NCBI GenBank assembly: GCA_022393335.1
Contig: JAJEKB010020615.1
Coordinates: 349,218-413,217, forward strand
DNA length: 64,000 nucleotides
Origin: Macrotrachela quadricornifera
Taxonomy: Eukaryota; Rotifera; Eurotatoria; Philodinida; Philodinidae
Direction: 5' to 3'
Position numbers and translations under genes: made by a program. Shown here in pieces: positions 11,616-25,514 of the stretch; the stretch's first letter is position 1; each line of letters begins with the position of its first letter. The notes below the pieces were generated by a model. The model had not been told where the DNA came from. It did not search any database and worked only from the letters and a program-made list of their open reading frames with translations.

Positions 11616-14600
11616 ATATCTCTTAATGCAAAGCTCCAACCCCCGCTATCAAATATTGTTTAAACTGTCCTGTATGATCTTTCTGTGAGAAACAGAAGAA
11701 ATATTCTTCTTTTATCTACGTGAAGTTATTCTCAAAATATTATTGATTAGTATCGCTATAATAGCATTTACAAAAAGATCTTGTTAAATTTCATTAATTC
11801 ACTTATGAGATATCAGTAAAAACTAGTAGACAATAATTGAATTTTAACAATGATTCAAATACGGTAGTTGTTTCACAAAAATATTGCACGTTGAGCTGGA
11901 TAAATGCAACGTTATTGCAAAAATCTCATCTTTAACACAATTTTTGTTTATATAGTAGCGAAAATGCTACGATAATACGAACTTGAAATAAGTAACTGAT
12001 ATATTGCTGATGGAAAAAGTATACTTGGATAAAATTGACGTTTCTTTCGAATCGGAACTGTATGAAAATCTATATGCTTTAGTTCAGAGTCGAGATCGAA
12101 ATTGTCTCTTCCTAGGTAAAAGATCTACGACTTCCGAATAAATTTTCTTCTCAAGCGTACAATGATCGATTTTCCTTCTCTCAGAAAAGGTTCAGCAAAT
12201 CTCTTAGATTCGCACTATTTGTTGAAATATGAACTGATTATTAATGGTGGACTAGAAGTAATATAAACTGTAAAAGAATATTATTTCTTTGTTTGTTTTT
12301 TTATTTTGATGCATTAGAAAACTATGGCATTTAAATATGTGCGTGCGAATTCATTTTGTTTATCTCGATCTTTTTTACTAGTTTTCTTCATGTATGAATC
12401 TTGGATTTACTTGCGGTTGGGTAGCATATTTATACTTACACTCTTCACTACTTACTGCAGTGACATGATTGACTTTTTAGACATTTGCTTAAGCTCCTTG
12501 TTTGCTGACGATTTAGCAGCCGTTCTTACTGGTTCTATCTGACAGGTTTATAATTGATACCTTTATGTTAATTCACATTGATGATTTTTCAATGAATTTA
12601 CGAGTCAAATGCCCAAGTTGGAGTATTTTTCAAACAGAAAAAGTTTTTTTTGAAAAACTGTTTGATAGGATAGCAATTATATGTTCGATAGAATAAATGC
12701 ATAGCTTACTTGATGATATGAGATTTTATTATTTTTCAATACAGATAAACTTCACTAAGATTTTTAAAATTCTGATCAAACTGAAAAATTAATAAAAAAA
12801 AAAGACAAGAAAATGAAATAAAACGATGAAGAAATGGTAGAATTTTATTTAGAATAAATGATCATAGAATCTAAAAACTGGTTCAAAATGAAGTTATTGG
12901 ATTATTATTTTATTTTAATCATATTAAATCGAATTATTTTCTGATTTAAACTTTCTTTTTCATATAAATATTATATTACATCGATTGATTTAATCAAATA
13001 AATCAAAACAAAAAATAACAATTTGAATCAATCTCACTTTTATTATTATCACTATTTTGAAACTAATTAACGTTTTCTAAACAAACAAATATTAAATAGG
13101 ACAAACATTCTACAAACATTTTTGGTTTTACATACATCGTCATTCACAAATATGTTTTCAAATATGTAACATTTAATCCTTCATCAGAATTGTAGAACTA
13201 AATCTTTTTGTTTATTCCATGAATTTAAATAGTTTACTAAACGTGAATACCAAATTGTTGATATTTGTTCAGTAATCAGTGATGTTTTCTCTTTTTAATG
13301 ATTGATTCTTATTTTCCATTCAATTCAATATCTTTTAAAACTGTTTTTTTTTGATATTTCAGTGTAAATATTTTCTGAAAGTGAAATGAGATCAATGATT
13401 TTTGAATAATCGAATGTTAAATGGCGTATCTTTTTAACAAAACAAATCTTGAATAACAATCAGAACTTCAAATTTAAGGCTTCCTTCAAGTACGTTTTTA
13501 TCATCACAAATTTTCCAACAAACAATGATTTGTATGATGTTTCTTATTATTCAACATAAGTCGAGAAATGAAATCGAAACAAAACAAAATTGATACATGT
13601 TGGTAATTTTATCTATGTGTACATGACAACCATTTATATATTACTTATCTCTTTAATATTTGACCAGTAAATATCAACAAACAAAAAAAAGGTAGAATCT
13701 TCTGAAATATAGTGTGTTAAATCAACATCAACGCATCTGAAACGATGTAAAGCAAATATAAAGATACACTTTTACCCTTACAGCTATTATGACTTTCTTT
13801 TATTGTTAGAATTCTTTTTTTTATTAAATAAGCAAGTCACTCAATGTGTTTTTATCATCTCGATGACAGTTTATATAAGTTGAAATCATTTGTTGACTTT
13901 TGCCTTACTTGATAAATATGGCGTCATATATTTAGATACAACTAAAGAATTAAGTATTGACACATGCGTGATTCAGTATAAGATGTGAAATCAATACGAT
14001 TGTAGTTACATCAATAGTTCATAGGACAAATATTAATATAAAGTTCAATCACAACGGCAATGATACATTGAATAATCGATATTGTAAGTAGAAAATAATT
14101 GATAATATAGTTTTGCATCAAGATAAACGACATAGAGAGGGAGTTAAAGTTTTGACTATAATATTCTTGAAAGAATGTTTCAATGATAGAAAAAAGAGTC
14201 CAAGCCACGAGTTCTATCCTTTTAAGATTTAAATAATATTTATCTTATGACATCAGTTGACTGAATGTTTTATAATATGTTCTACAAAAGTCTCAAACCA
14301 ATTCCATTGTACGTCAGTGTCAGATCAAGGTGATCTACAGAACGAGTTCTTCTTTGAATTTCAAACACTTTTGATTATTCGTCTATATAATTATTATACA
14401 CAGTACTAATACTATCGTAGAAATAAACTAGGTTGAAATAATTCAGAGATGATTCGATGTCAAAAGACTTTAACTAATTTGAAATGTCTTTAATAGTCGT
14501 CAAGACTAGTCTGTAAAACTCTAAACAATCTATCCACTTTGTTTGAGCTACCTTATCCCACTAATTTTGTTTAAACTGATCAATAATAGAAAGTGAAAGA

Positions 14601-16535
14601 AGTAGAACGTAAAGAAAAAGATTTTTCAACATCTATGCCATTCAATAAAAATAGTCGATGAATAATCAGATGCATTATTTAGAACATGGACTAGAGAGTA
14701 GAATAATAACCATTTTAGTGTCTGTCTTGTGTTGAAACTATCGCAGATTGATAGTGAATAAGCATGATCTGTTATAGTATGTTAACGGAGATGAATGACA
14801 TCTACTTATTTTATATTGAAATGATGTCGATTATCATCGATGTTATTAATTTTTTTATCTAGCTAGAACGACAATAGGAGAGTGCGCCATAATCAATAGC
14901 CATATCGAAGATAGACATTATACTTTTTTTGTGGTATTTATGAATTTGGTAGGATGAATAAACGCTGAGAATAAAAAATATCGGAAGGACTATTAATGCA
15001 GGTTCACTACACGCTATTCATGCAATTATGATGAAAGAATGCGCTGAAGCTGCACTAACAACATTTCGATACTTTTTTCTCTTTCTACCAAATTCATATC
15101 ATTCTACTTTGTGTATCTATGTCGTGATATTTCTTATTATATTTTGTATTTCCATACGTCGAAAATGTAAGAATATATGGAAACATAACAAGCAGAAGTA
15201 GGTACGAAGATCAATATTTATCTCATAGTAAGAAGTGCTAATTTATTTATATTATAATTTTATGTTAATTTATTTTGAATATAAATTCTAATAATTTGAA
15301 TATTAAGAATAAATCTAAGTTAAGAGACGTTAATCTAGTTATTAGTCGAAGATACAATGATCTAAATTTAAACCAAACCATAATATGAAAATATCTGGCT
15401 TCTTTTCAATTTAAATAGATTTTTACTTTTGGGTATAAAATTTATTTTGCTTAAATGAGAATGAATACAGACAGAAACAATTATCATGCGAATAAATGAA
15501 TCAAACATACGAAAGCTTAATGTACTAAAATGTAGCACTCATACATATCCTCTTCAGATCCATTTTACTACTACGAAATGCGTAAGGTGAAGTGGTTCTA
15601 ATAAATAATAATTTCTCTTCAAGGAAGGAAAAATTATATCTCAGCAAACACATACTCTTCTATTGATTCTTGTTCAAAGTTATAATTTATTTATATCATA
15701 CTTTTTATGTTGGTTGTGTACTGAGTATGTCAAATCGACACATCATCCACAATCATGATCATATATCTGCACCAAATTTCAATAAGGTATTATTTCGTTG
15801 CTAAAGAAATAGAGAAAGAGGATCTTGTGTCTGCAGTTGATTGCTAAGGAAATATATCCGTTGATCTTAGATCGTATTTGCAATGTTCTTTGGTTACTAG
15901 GGAAATCTATTCGTTCACCTTTGATTCGATTGCTGAACTTGATAATATATATGCTCTCTTTTCACAACCGTTCTATAATTGAAAATCTGGAGAATCTAAT
16001 GGTTTGCCTATTACGACTAAAGGAGAGGGTGGTTCCTCGTTAGTCCCTATCATATTGCTCTTAAATGCTCTCTTATGGTTCTTCCCTTTAATATTCTCTT
16101 CTTCTCTAAGATATATAATAAAGTGTACTTTCACTTTAGACTTATATTCCGACTTCTACATGCTTTATATGAATCTCTAATAAAAGTAAGATTTTGTGTA
16201 CAGCAGAAGAATTCTCATCTGTTGTTCGTTCTAGTGAATCAGAATAACTCTATTTAAAACCATGCTGTTTTTTTTTCGATTATATTTGCGTGTTCTGTCG
16301 TTGGTGAAACATTCCAAATGTATTTAGTTGCAAGCCGTAGGAAGTAACGACTGAATGATTCATTTTTGTCGAAAAAGCAAAGACAAAGTCAACAAATGGA
16401 GAAAATGAAATTGCCAAACTGTTTTAAGAATAAACAATATTACTCGTTTGTTTTTATTTCTCGTTCTTTCTCCTTCTGTTATTAACAAATATCATGCGTA
16501 TTTAATAGATTTATCGAGAGTGAATAAGAGTTTTT
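11616..16535. other. Long AT-rich spacer, nothing recognised
   Basis: Nearly 5 kb is dense in A/T homopolymers. Open frames are all under about 75 codons and none resembles a known family. I saw no tRNA or rRNA signature. The last part is probably the promoter and 5' leader of the helicase gene; a pyrimidine-rich acceptor at about 16552 may end a leader intron. Confidence 0.5.
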
Positions 16536-16613
16536 TTGCTTTTGTTTCTTCAGAATCATATTTTACATAAATTGAAATTATCGGTCGACATCTGTTACAT
16601 TCCAAAAAATACC

Positions 16614-19600
16614 ATGTCATATAGAGTTACAAACAAATGGCGTGTTAAGATTACAGGACTTTCATCAGATGTGACCGTTTTCGATTTATCCAATCAATTT
16701 GAAATTATACCTGAACTGATAAGTATCCAAAAATATGAAACGAATTCATCAAAAGTGTATGCATTGATCGATGGTTTTGAAAGTGAAGGACAAGCTGTTG
16801 TATTTGTTTCAGAATGGAATGAAGCATTTACACGTGGACGAATTTCTATGAAACGTGAAATCGATGCAATGGAAGATATAATAAAGCCTAATGATAAAAG
16901 GTCACATTCTATACATATGAATCGATCTACATTGGATGATGATTATACATCAGAAAATCGACATCGTAAGTAGACAAAATTTGACAATATTTTTGTATTT
17001 TGAAGATTGTGCGAATATGACTTAAAAATGTACTCTAATATTGTACTTGTATTTGTCGATATTTGAAGGTACATCAAGCAACAATTTTCAACAAGATGAC
17101 AATGATTCGTATTCATCTCAAGAAAGAACTAATTCGAAAAAATCTATTCCATGCCGTCATGGTGATAGCTGCTTTAATGCTGACTGTCCATACATACATT
17201 CACCAGACTGGCATGCATGTAAGAATGGTGCGCAATGCAACGATTTTGACTGTTCTGGTAACCATCCGCGAAATCGTAAGAACAAATGTAGGTACGGTAG
17301 TGCATGTCGAACAGGTAATTGTTCCTATTTGCATCCAAGTAAGAACAAGTTCGGACATTCCTATAACAATGATAGTCATAATTTATGGGACAATGAGAAA
17401 TCATATTCAAACAGATCCTATTTACATTCTCAATTGAATGAAGATGATTTTGTCGAAGAAGTTCAATATGGACAACAACAACATCGATTCAAATCAATTG
17501 CAACTCGAATGGCTGAACGGCAAAAGGCTCAACTACCAATTTTTGCATTACGCAATAAATTTTGTGAACGACTTCAACGAGAGAAAATGCTGCTTGTTGT
17601 AGGCGAACCTGGTAGTGGCAAGAGTACTCAATTATCTCAATATGCAGCCGAATCTTTTCCTAATGATCATATTGTATGCATACAATCAAATGCAATTACT
17701 GCCATGATGTTGGCTTGTCGAGTTGCCAACGAATACGATGGTACATCGGAAGGTAATTCAGTCGGATATCAAATTGGTAAAGATAAGAATCGAATAAATG
17801 ATTGTGTCATTGGTACGAACATTATGTTCATGACGAATACAACTCTTATTCATGAATTTCAAATGGATTCGAATTTGAGTCAAATACGTGTATTGATTAT
17901 AGATGATGTTCATGAACGTTCATTAAATACAGATATTGTTATGGGTATTGCTAAATTATTATTAGCTAAACGAACAACAGATTTTTTTGTTGTTCTCACT
18001 TCGGCTACTATTGATCCAGTGCCATTTTTGCATTTCTACGATCATTCATCGAGTTTACCATTAAATATTCCAGATCGTATACAATCAGTTAAAATAGAAA
18101 ATTTACCACCACCTATCGATTGTCTAGATCATAAATTTATTGAATTACATGTTATACCTACTTTACTTCGTCTCTATCCAAAATATTCAGGACATACACT
18201 TGTATTTCTACCTAGTCAACGTGATATCGAAAAAGCATTACAAATTTTTAGTAACGATATACCAGATGGATGTGTTGCATTACCATTCTATGAATCTTTA
18301 TCACCAAAAGAACAGAATAAGGTATTCACATTTGATGACAAACGATCAAATCAACGAATGGTTGTTTTTTGTACGAATATAGCTGAAACATCACTTGCAA
18401 TTAAAAATGTTCAACTTGTTATTGATACTGGTCTTGTAAGACAACTTCGTTTTGATAATCAACATCAATTTAATATTTTGGAAATAGTACGTATTTCACG
18501 ATTTTCAGCAAAGAAACGTACAAATAGAGCAGGTTGTACAAAACGAGGTCATTGTGTTCGTCTGTATAATGATGACGAATTAAAAGAAGAAAATATTGAA
18601 CCTGAAATTCTTCATTCTTCACTCGATCTAGTCCTTCTCCAATTGAAACACTTACATCTTGATTTACAAACATTTCCTTTCATTACTAAACCTAATTCTG
18701 TGTCAGTACGCAATTCACTTGATCTTCTCAAGAATCTTATGTGTCTGGACAAAGAAACAAAACTAACAACACTTGGTGAACTCTTTGCTAAATTGTCATT
18801 GAATCCTCGTTTGAGTGCATTCATGGTAAATACTTACACACAGCAACAACAAGGTCGACGATTACTCTCACTTGCAGCTACTATCGTTGCTATTTTGTCA
18901 ATGCCCAGTTCTATATTCTCAATGAATGATACCACTAATGATTTCAATGACAATATTCATCAAAATGCAACATCCGATACAGATGAATATAATAGCGATT
19001 TATTTCATCTTTGTACTGTGTTTAATAAATGGAAAACTGTAGGTAATATTGATCAAGCAACAAACAAATGTGTCACCTGCCATAAATCACTTCATCCTCA
19101 ATCTGATATCTGTCAGTCGTGCCGAATACAATATTCATCAATGAATGGGCTCAACAATCAGATTCTTCAACTTATTGAAAATTCGATAGAATTTTACGTA
19201 GAAACAATAACCAGCTCTCGTTGGAAGTTAATACCAGGTGCTAAAAACACTAGTAAAGAATCAAATGATGGAGATATTATCGGAAGACATCTTCAACAAC
19301 TTTTTCCTACTCAACTCGGTCATCTTCTCTTAGCACATTTACCAGACGAAGGAGTTCGACTCATTGAAAGTGATCTACGTGCAAGTATTGCTAATAGAAG
19401 TATCTATGTTCAGCGTGCACATAAAAATACGAATCAATATTTTGTAGCTATGTTCATTACACGATTATCTTCAGGAAGATATGCTGTGGATCGTCTTCAT
19501 CAAGTTCCTGCACATAATCTTCCAACTTCACCTGTACAAAAACTACTCGTTCGAGAAAATGTCGGTTGGTCAATTAGTAACGATGTGAGAACTGTATTCA

Positions 19601-22272
19601 ATGGCATTCGTTCAGAAGCATGGGCAAAATGGCTTGTTCATGAATATGATCGACTATCATGTCGTTTAACAATATGGGGTTTGAAAACTGATCGATCTCA
19701 TCTTGAATCCATTTTACAACCAATTCTACAAAATACACATTCTAAAACGATTGATTGCGGTCCAATTCGAGCAACATTTCAACATGGTTTAATCTGTTCT
19801 GCTATTGAAATTATGGAAAATGATCTTCGACTTAATCTTCAACGAGTACCATGTAAAACTTATGAACAATTACAAATTTGGTTGAAAACAAAACTTGATA
19901 TCAATCGACATGATATTAGAGAGAATAATTTTCAAGAACAAACATCAAGTTCAAGCGATGACGACGACGATGATGATGACGATGACAACTATGAAGCATT
20001 ACCTTTTTATATTGTATTGAAATCGACAGAAGCTTTTCAAAGAGCAACAGCACGTTTACCATCATATCATATATGTTCTCAAGAATCTTTATCATCGTCA
20101 ACAACTGGTACGCATATGAATGAAAAAGATGCATGGGGTCGTCAATTAGTATTAACTATTTCGCCAGATAGTATTTATGTAACTGATAAAGAAATTTTAA
20201 ATCGTCTTACTCCGCATGCTGTTGATTGTCGACAATTTGGCAAGAGAGGTATAAGAGCTCATCCAGGCATCCAACTTATAAATTTACCAAGAGATGCTAG
20301 TGAATCATTCATACGTCAAATTTTACAACCAGTTAATCCAATAAAAGTCAGTCTACGACAAACACACAAAGATGGTACTGGTTCATCATCAGCACACATA
20401 TTTTTTGCTAATAATCAACAACGTCAACAAGCGATGACAATTCTTCAATCAGATTTTTGTCAAAAACCAATAAAGATTACTGTTCGAAGTCGAACAAGTC
20501 ATCAACTTGTACAAAAACAAGTTATTCCAACTTTGAATGAATTACAAGGAAAATATTCTGTATCACAGACATTTCTTATTACAACTATCAATCGTGAATC
20601 AACAAATCAATTATATAAAGAAATCATTCCAAAAATGGAATCATCATGGCAAATTGATAGTTCTGCAACAGTGACTGTAACTCATCCATATTTATATTCA
20701 AATTTTGATACACTTGTTCAACAAATAGCCGATAAATTCGAAATACAAGTTCAACAAAAATCAATCAATAGAAAACAACAAAAAGGACGTAGTGCTATTC
20801 GTTGTTTCTTCAATCATGGAACTCCACAAAAAACAGCATTAGCAGCAGCTATGCTTGCACAAGCAACATCACCAATTATTATTAAAATGACAAATGAACG
20901 ACAAAAACAATTATTCGATGAACTTTTCTCATATGGTATCATTCAAAATTGGTCAGATAAATTAAAACTTGAAACTATTAAAAAAGAAAAATCAGGTACA
21001 TGGATTGAAATTCGTGGTCCTCAAGTTCAACAAGGTCAATTAATGCGTCAAATTGCTGATTATTCTGATACATTTGATGAACGATTTCATGTACTTCAAT
21101 TAAATTCAATAACAGCTAATTTTTTTGGACGAAAAAAACTAGCTGATAGTCAACTTCAAATTCTTGCTAATAAATGGATGAATTGGGGATGTCATATAAA
21201 TTATATATCAAAAATAAAATCTATTATCATTTATGCACAACCTGAAACACAATTATCAATGATTAAATCATGTGAAACAGAAATTAAACAAATTTTAAGT
21301 AAACTTTCAGCTGATAAAAATATTATTCGAGATAAACAGACATGTGTATTTTGTGGTAAAATGTCTTATTCAACAAATACATTACGTTTATGTGGTCATG
21401 CTTATTGTCAATGTGCTTCAACTTATTTAACTCAAAAATATCCATTACAATGTAATAATAGTAAATGTAAAATGAATATCGATATACAAGATTTATTTGA
21501 AATCTTTCCTGAACGAGAAACATTTCTTAGTGTATGTAAAAAATCAATTCAAATCTATTTAAAAAATAATTCTAATGTACGAGATCAAATTTTTTGTCCT
21601 AATGAAACATGTAATGGTCTAATTAAACGAAATCGTGGTTATCAAATTTGTCTCCCATGTGGACGATATGTTTGTCCTTTGTGTTCTTTAATTGATGATG
21701 ATTCACATCAAGGACGAACATGTGCTGAACGAGATATGATTCACAAAATGGGTGATTTTCTTCCAAGTTTATTTAAAGCAGCTGAAAAATTTGCTCGTGA
21801 CAATTGGAATCCACAAACACCACCCATTATTCGAATTGATTACAATATGGCATTAGCTGATCAATGTCCATCAATGAAACGTTTCAATAAAGGTGTTGAA
21901 TCTCTTGGTGGTCGTTTACCACCAGATATGGCACGTGGTTTCTTTGCATTTCATGGTACAGCTGCAATATCTATTAAACCAATTTGTACTGATGGATTTG
22001 ATCCAAAACGTCGTGCAGGACAAGCTTGTGGTCCAGGTGAATATTTTGGCGTATCAGCAGCAATCTCACATGGTTATTGTCGTCCGACAAATCCACAAGG
22101 ACCTTATGCTATGATCATTGCTTTTCTTCTCAATTGTCCTCAATTAAGTACTCGCCAAGGATTTTGTCATGTGATGAACAATCCAATAGATTGGTCATAT
22201 GCATTCAATATACCAGTTGTTGTTGTATCTTATGGCACTCAAACTAGTTGTCAATCACCATTTGGTAACTAG
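16614..22272 (+). CDS. CCCH zinc finger / DEAH helicase / RING-IBR / PARP-like fusion protein
   Basis: Two exons (16614-16965 and 17069-22272, phase 1) give a predicted 1851-residue protein. The start is the ATG in ACCATG. Order: an RRM-like region (about 8-90); three CCCH fingers (146-205, spacing C-x5-C-x4-C-x3-H in the first); DEAH-type helicase with Walker A GEPGSGKS (296-303), DDVH (396-399) and SAT (429-431); a helicase-associated segment with an inserted four-Cys zinc ribbon; an acidic Asp run near 19960-19990; a RING-like motif then an IBR-like motif (about 1543-1669); and a C-terminal PARP-type ART (about 1692-1851) with His1746 in FHGT, Tyr1776 in GEYFG, and no obvious catalytic Glu. 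The helicase/RING-IBR order resembles plant DEAH11/12 proteins, and CCCH plus PARP recalls ZAP/PARP13. Motif VI is altered (KKRTNRAGC where QRAGRAGR is usual), so ATP hydrolysis may be weak. RNA sensing coupled to ubiquitin or ADP-ribose transfer is inference. Confidence 0.85.
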
Positions 22273-22374
22273 ATCAATTCAGATAAATGGATTTCTTCCA
22301 CTTCTAATTGACTGTGAAAGAAAACTTTGAAAACATTTTCAAAAAATATTTTATATTTTCCTACTATTTTGCAT

Positions 22375-22380
22375 AATAAA
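22375..22380 (+). terminator. Polyadenylation signal AATAAA
   Basis: A canonical AATAAA lies about 100 bases after the stop codon of the helicase fusion gene. Confidence 0.5.
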
Positions 22381-23641
22381 ATGCCCATGTAAATATTTTT
22401 TTGATCAAAACACGTCTGACCGTGGGGTCAGCGGCACCAATAATTATATGATGACATCAAATTCAAAATAGATTTGATATTTACTTTACAAAAGTAGATA
22501 GTAACTCATTTATGTACTTTACAAAAAGGAAATAGCAAAGAAATTATTTACTATTTACTGGTAAAGTAAAAGTAAAGCAAAGATAAAGTGCCACTCCTAT
22601 TCAGTATCATTTTCTAGCTCTCAATGAGCTCTATTTATGCTAACAAAATCACACTTTTACAGATGGACTGAGTCAGAGATCCAAGGATGTCAGTATGTCA
22701 CGTTCAGTACCAATCTGTTATTAATACACTTTGAGAGAGACATTCGTTGAATATACCCTGAAGTGTCATTGAAAACGGTATATTTGAATCTAGAGTAGTG
22801 TAGTGCTGCAGAAAAAAAACATATAACCTAATATATAAATACTATCGGGACTGATTATCAATTAAGAGTTTTGTGGACAAAGTGTCCCCGTCTTTTATAT
22901 GAAAAATTATGAAAAACTTTAAAGTTTTGTAGTAATTGATCTTACCACATACCCTCATCCTCACGGACAGGAGTGAAAGTTTGTGGTGGTAAGGATGAGA
23001 GGTTAAATACGAGCGACATGGATCAGTGGGAAAATCTTAATGAATAAATTGCAGATAAAAATGTAAGGCAGAAGGAGAGGTTAACATGAAACAGAGACAA
23101 ATGTATAGAAGTAACTTATGAGAAGAATCTATGAGAAGTTAGAGCGGGTAGGTATATAGATTTAGAGAGAAGAGGTAAAAACGAAAGTGAGGTAATAGAA
23201 GGTAGGGTCGGAGATTACCGTTTCTTTACCAAGTAATTAATAACTGGAATCCATTACGAGTTATCTGACAACTGTAACAGAAAACAGCTACCTTTACTGG
23301 ATAAAGCAACTGTTTGGTGATCGTAACTACCACCCCCTAGTTGAAGATAAGAGTGAAGCAACTGATATGAGTCAAAGAATCCAAAATTGGAATCATAAGC
23401 TACTAAGTTGTTACGTCGAAACGGTGAAATGACAAGTAGTCGGAAGGTCAAAAATACGAATGAAAAGTCAGAATATAAAAGATTGAACAGAGTTTTCGAC
23501 TTTTGTCTCTCTCGTCATAGAAGAAAAAACTTTATGGTTTGGAAGGTTTTCTCTGAAAGCAGCAATAATTTATTATTGTTCAGTATGGTTTATGTAATAT
23601 AATTAATTTATTTCGTAAAAACAAATGAGTAGTAAATTGAG
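22381..23641. other. Spacer between convergent genes
   Basis: Mostly A/G-rich low-complexity sequence, including variants of TTTACTTTACAAAAGTA at 22480-22570. No coding frame was recognised. The flanking genes converge here, so both 3' ends should lie in this stretch. Confidence 0.5.
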
Positions 23642-24736
23642 TTAACCTTTATTCACCTGCCATTGGTTTAAATCTTGTGATAAAGGTAAACTGTCAAGGA
23701 AATAGCATGGCATTGAGACAAAAATGATGTTACCAAAATGTTTGTGTTTAACAAATACCGGAGCACGATGCTCATCAAGCCACCAATCACTTTGAAAAGT
23801 GAGTAAATAGTTGACTTCACTAGTGTGCTTCGATATATGTTTAAAGAGAAATGCAAGTTTCTTGAGACGTTGGCATGGTTTGAGCATCGTTTCAAGACGA
23901 TATCCATCAATAGCATCAAGATGTTGTTGATAAATATTGCTAAAAGAATGCACATTAAGTATCACTTGTTGGAGAGATAATTTGTAGCAACTGACAAGTA
24001 CTTCGAGCCATTCAAAGTTAGTGTAGTCCTTCGCTATTATATTTATTTTGACTAGCGTCGGTGACATTCTATCAGTGAGTATTGGAGTATTGTTGTAATA
24101 CGAATGTATGTCAGCTGTCAAACATTCAATTGTGAGATGAGTCAAATTTGGCAAGGAAGCACAGACAAAGAACAATTGCTCCACAGAACACATAGAAATA
24201 GTCAAATGCTCAATCTAAAGTCTTATTCTTAATTACAAGCATCTGTCAATCACAGTTATTCTTCCACTCACCTTATCATTTAGAATTCTACCACGGAGAC
24301 CAAACGAAGAACTGTAATAATTGCATTGCGTTCCAATACGGCTTAGCTGAAAAAACCATGAAGCAGAACTTGCAACTTCTCGGGCCGAAATGTTCTTAAC
24401 TTTCGACTTCGCTGTCCATCCATTTCCCACAAGAAGAATCGATCGAATATTTGGGCAAGAATCTGTGATAGGAAAGACATCCGTTATCGATTGGGCGTTA
24501 AGAGTAATCGTTTCGATCAGATTTTCAATTGGGCGTATATACTTAGCAGTCCAACTAGAGGACGTATTGATAGGTAAATAAATGTGCCGAAAACACTCAT
24601 TAAGAAGACTATTGAAACGTTGATTCAGACCTCGAAATGCTTTGAAAATATCAGGTGTATTTAGATGCGAAAGTATGATCAGGAATAGTTCGTTGGGTAA
24701 CGTTTCGAGACTAAACAATAATAGATAGATGCTCAT
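23642..24736 (-). CDS. F-box protein with leucine-rich C-terminal region
   Basis: Two exons on the minus strand (24736-24272 and 24214-23642) with a 57-base GT-AG intron in phase 0 give 345 residues. Residues about 11-50 form an F-box (LPNELFLIILSHL and following helices), which in known proteins binds Skp1 of SCF ubiquitin ligases. The remainder has irregular leucine-rich stretches (LPNLTHLTIE; LKKLAFLFKH) typical of the degenerate LRR-like tails in large invertebrate F-box families, presumably the substrate-binding side. The ATG at 24736 is the first in frame and sits just before the F-box. No substrate can be inferred. Confidence 0.8.
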
Positions 24737-25514
24737 TTCGATAATATCATAGTACGTTATTTCATGATACCTGTTGCAAGTATTGACATAATCCAGATCT
24801 ATGTTTTTGACTATAACATGAAGTGTTAGTGTGAAATACTTAATTTTGATCTACATACTTGTTACACGATTAGTCCGTGCCACTAATTTGTTTGTTAAGT
24901 TGTTACTGTTGAAATCATCGATCGGATCCATTCAATAAGAATCTGAAATAAAGTTCTAGGTTTAAGAAAACGATCACTACTTATGTTGTTTCCTCAAACT
25001 GCATAGTAGAACCTTCACAGGGAAAGAAAATAATAGTAACTTGTATCTATAGGACTCTCAGTATTGGAGAGCAATAACCGATCGTACGTTAAGTTCTTTT
25101 TCATATGTAATGCCGATGTGATTCATACCGTTTTCCAAGCGATATTTTCGTCGTTGCAATCAACCATAGGGCTCGAGGATGTCGGTGCTGTATGTATTCC
25201 TCATTCTCACCCTTTTCACACTCGAGAGTATCGCTTTTCAGTCTCAAACTCACTCAGTACAACTGATACACAATCACATCCTTAAAAAAATATTAACAAA
25301 TTGCCGCATATCATTTTTGAGAATTATATGTCCAAAAAAATGATATATGTATTTGTGAAATGAGAAATAAATTAAACATACATATTTGGATCACATAATA
25401 TCATTAACGAATTTATAATTATTTCGTTTTTAGTTGGTTCTAATCAACTTTATCAACCACATAATATTACTTTGAGAGGACATATGAAATATTATATTTT
25501 ACCAATGAATTCAT
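24737..25514. other. Upstream of the F-box gene, nothing recognised
   Basis: Contains the promoter side of the minus-strand F-box gene. A 73-codon frame at 25064-25285 has no recognisable similarity and looks like chance. Confidence 0.4.

Noticed and set aside
22425..22445. TGACC/GGTCA palindrome as a nuclear receptor site
   Set aside because: A single short match in a spacer between convergent gene ends is expected by chance.
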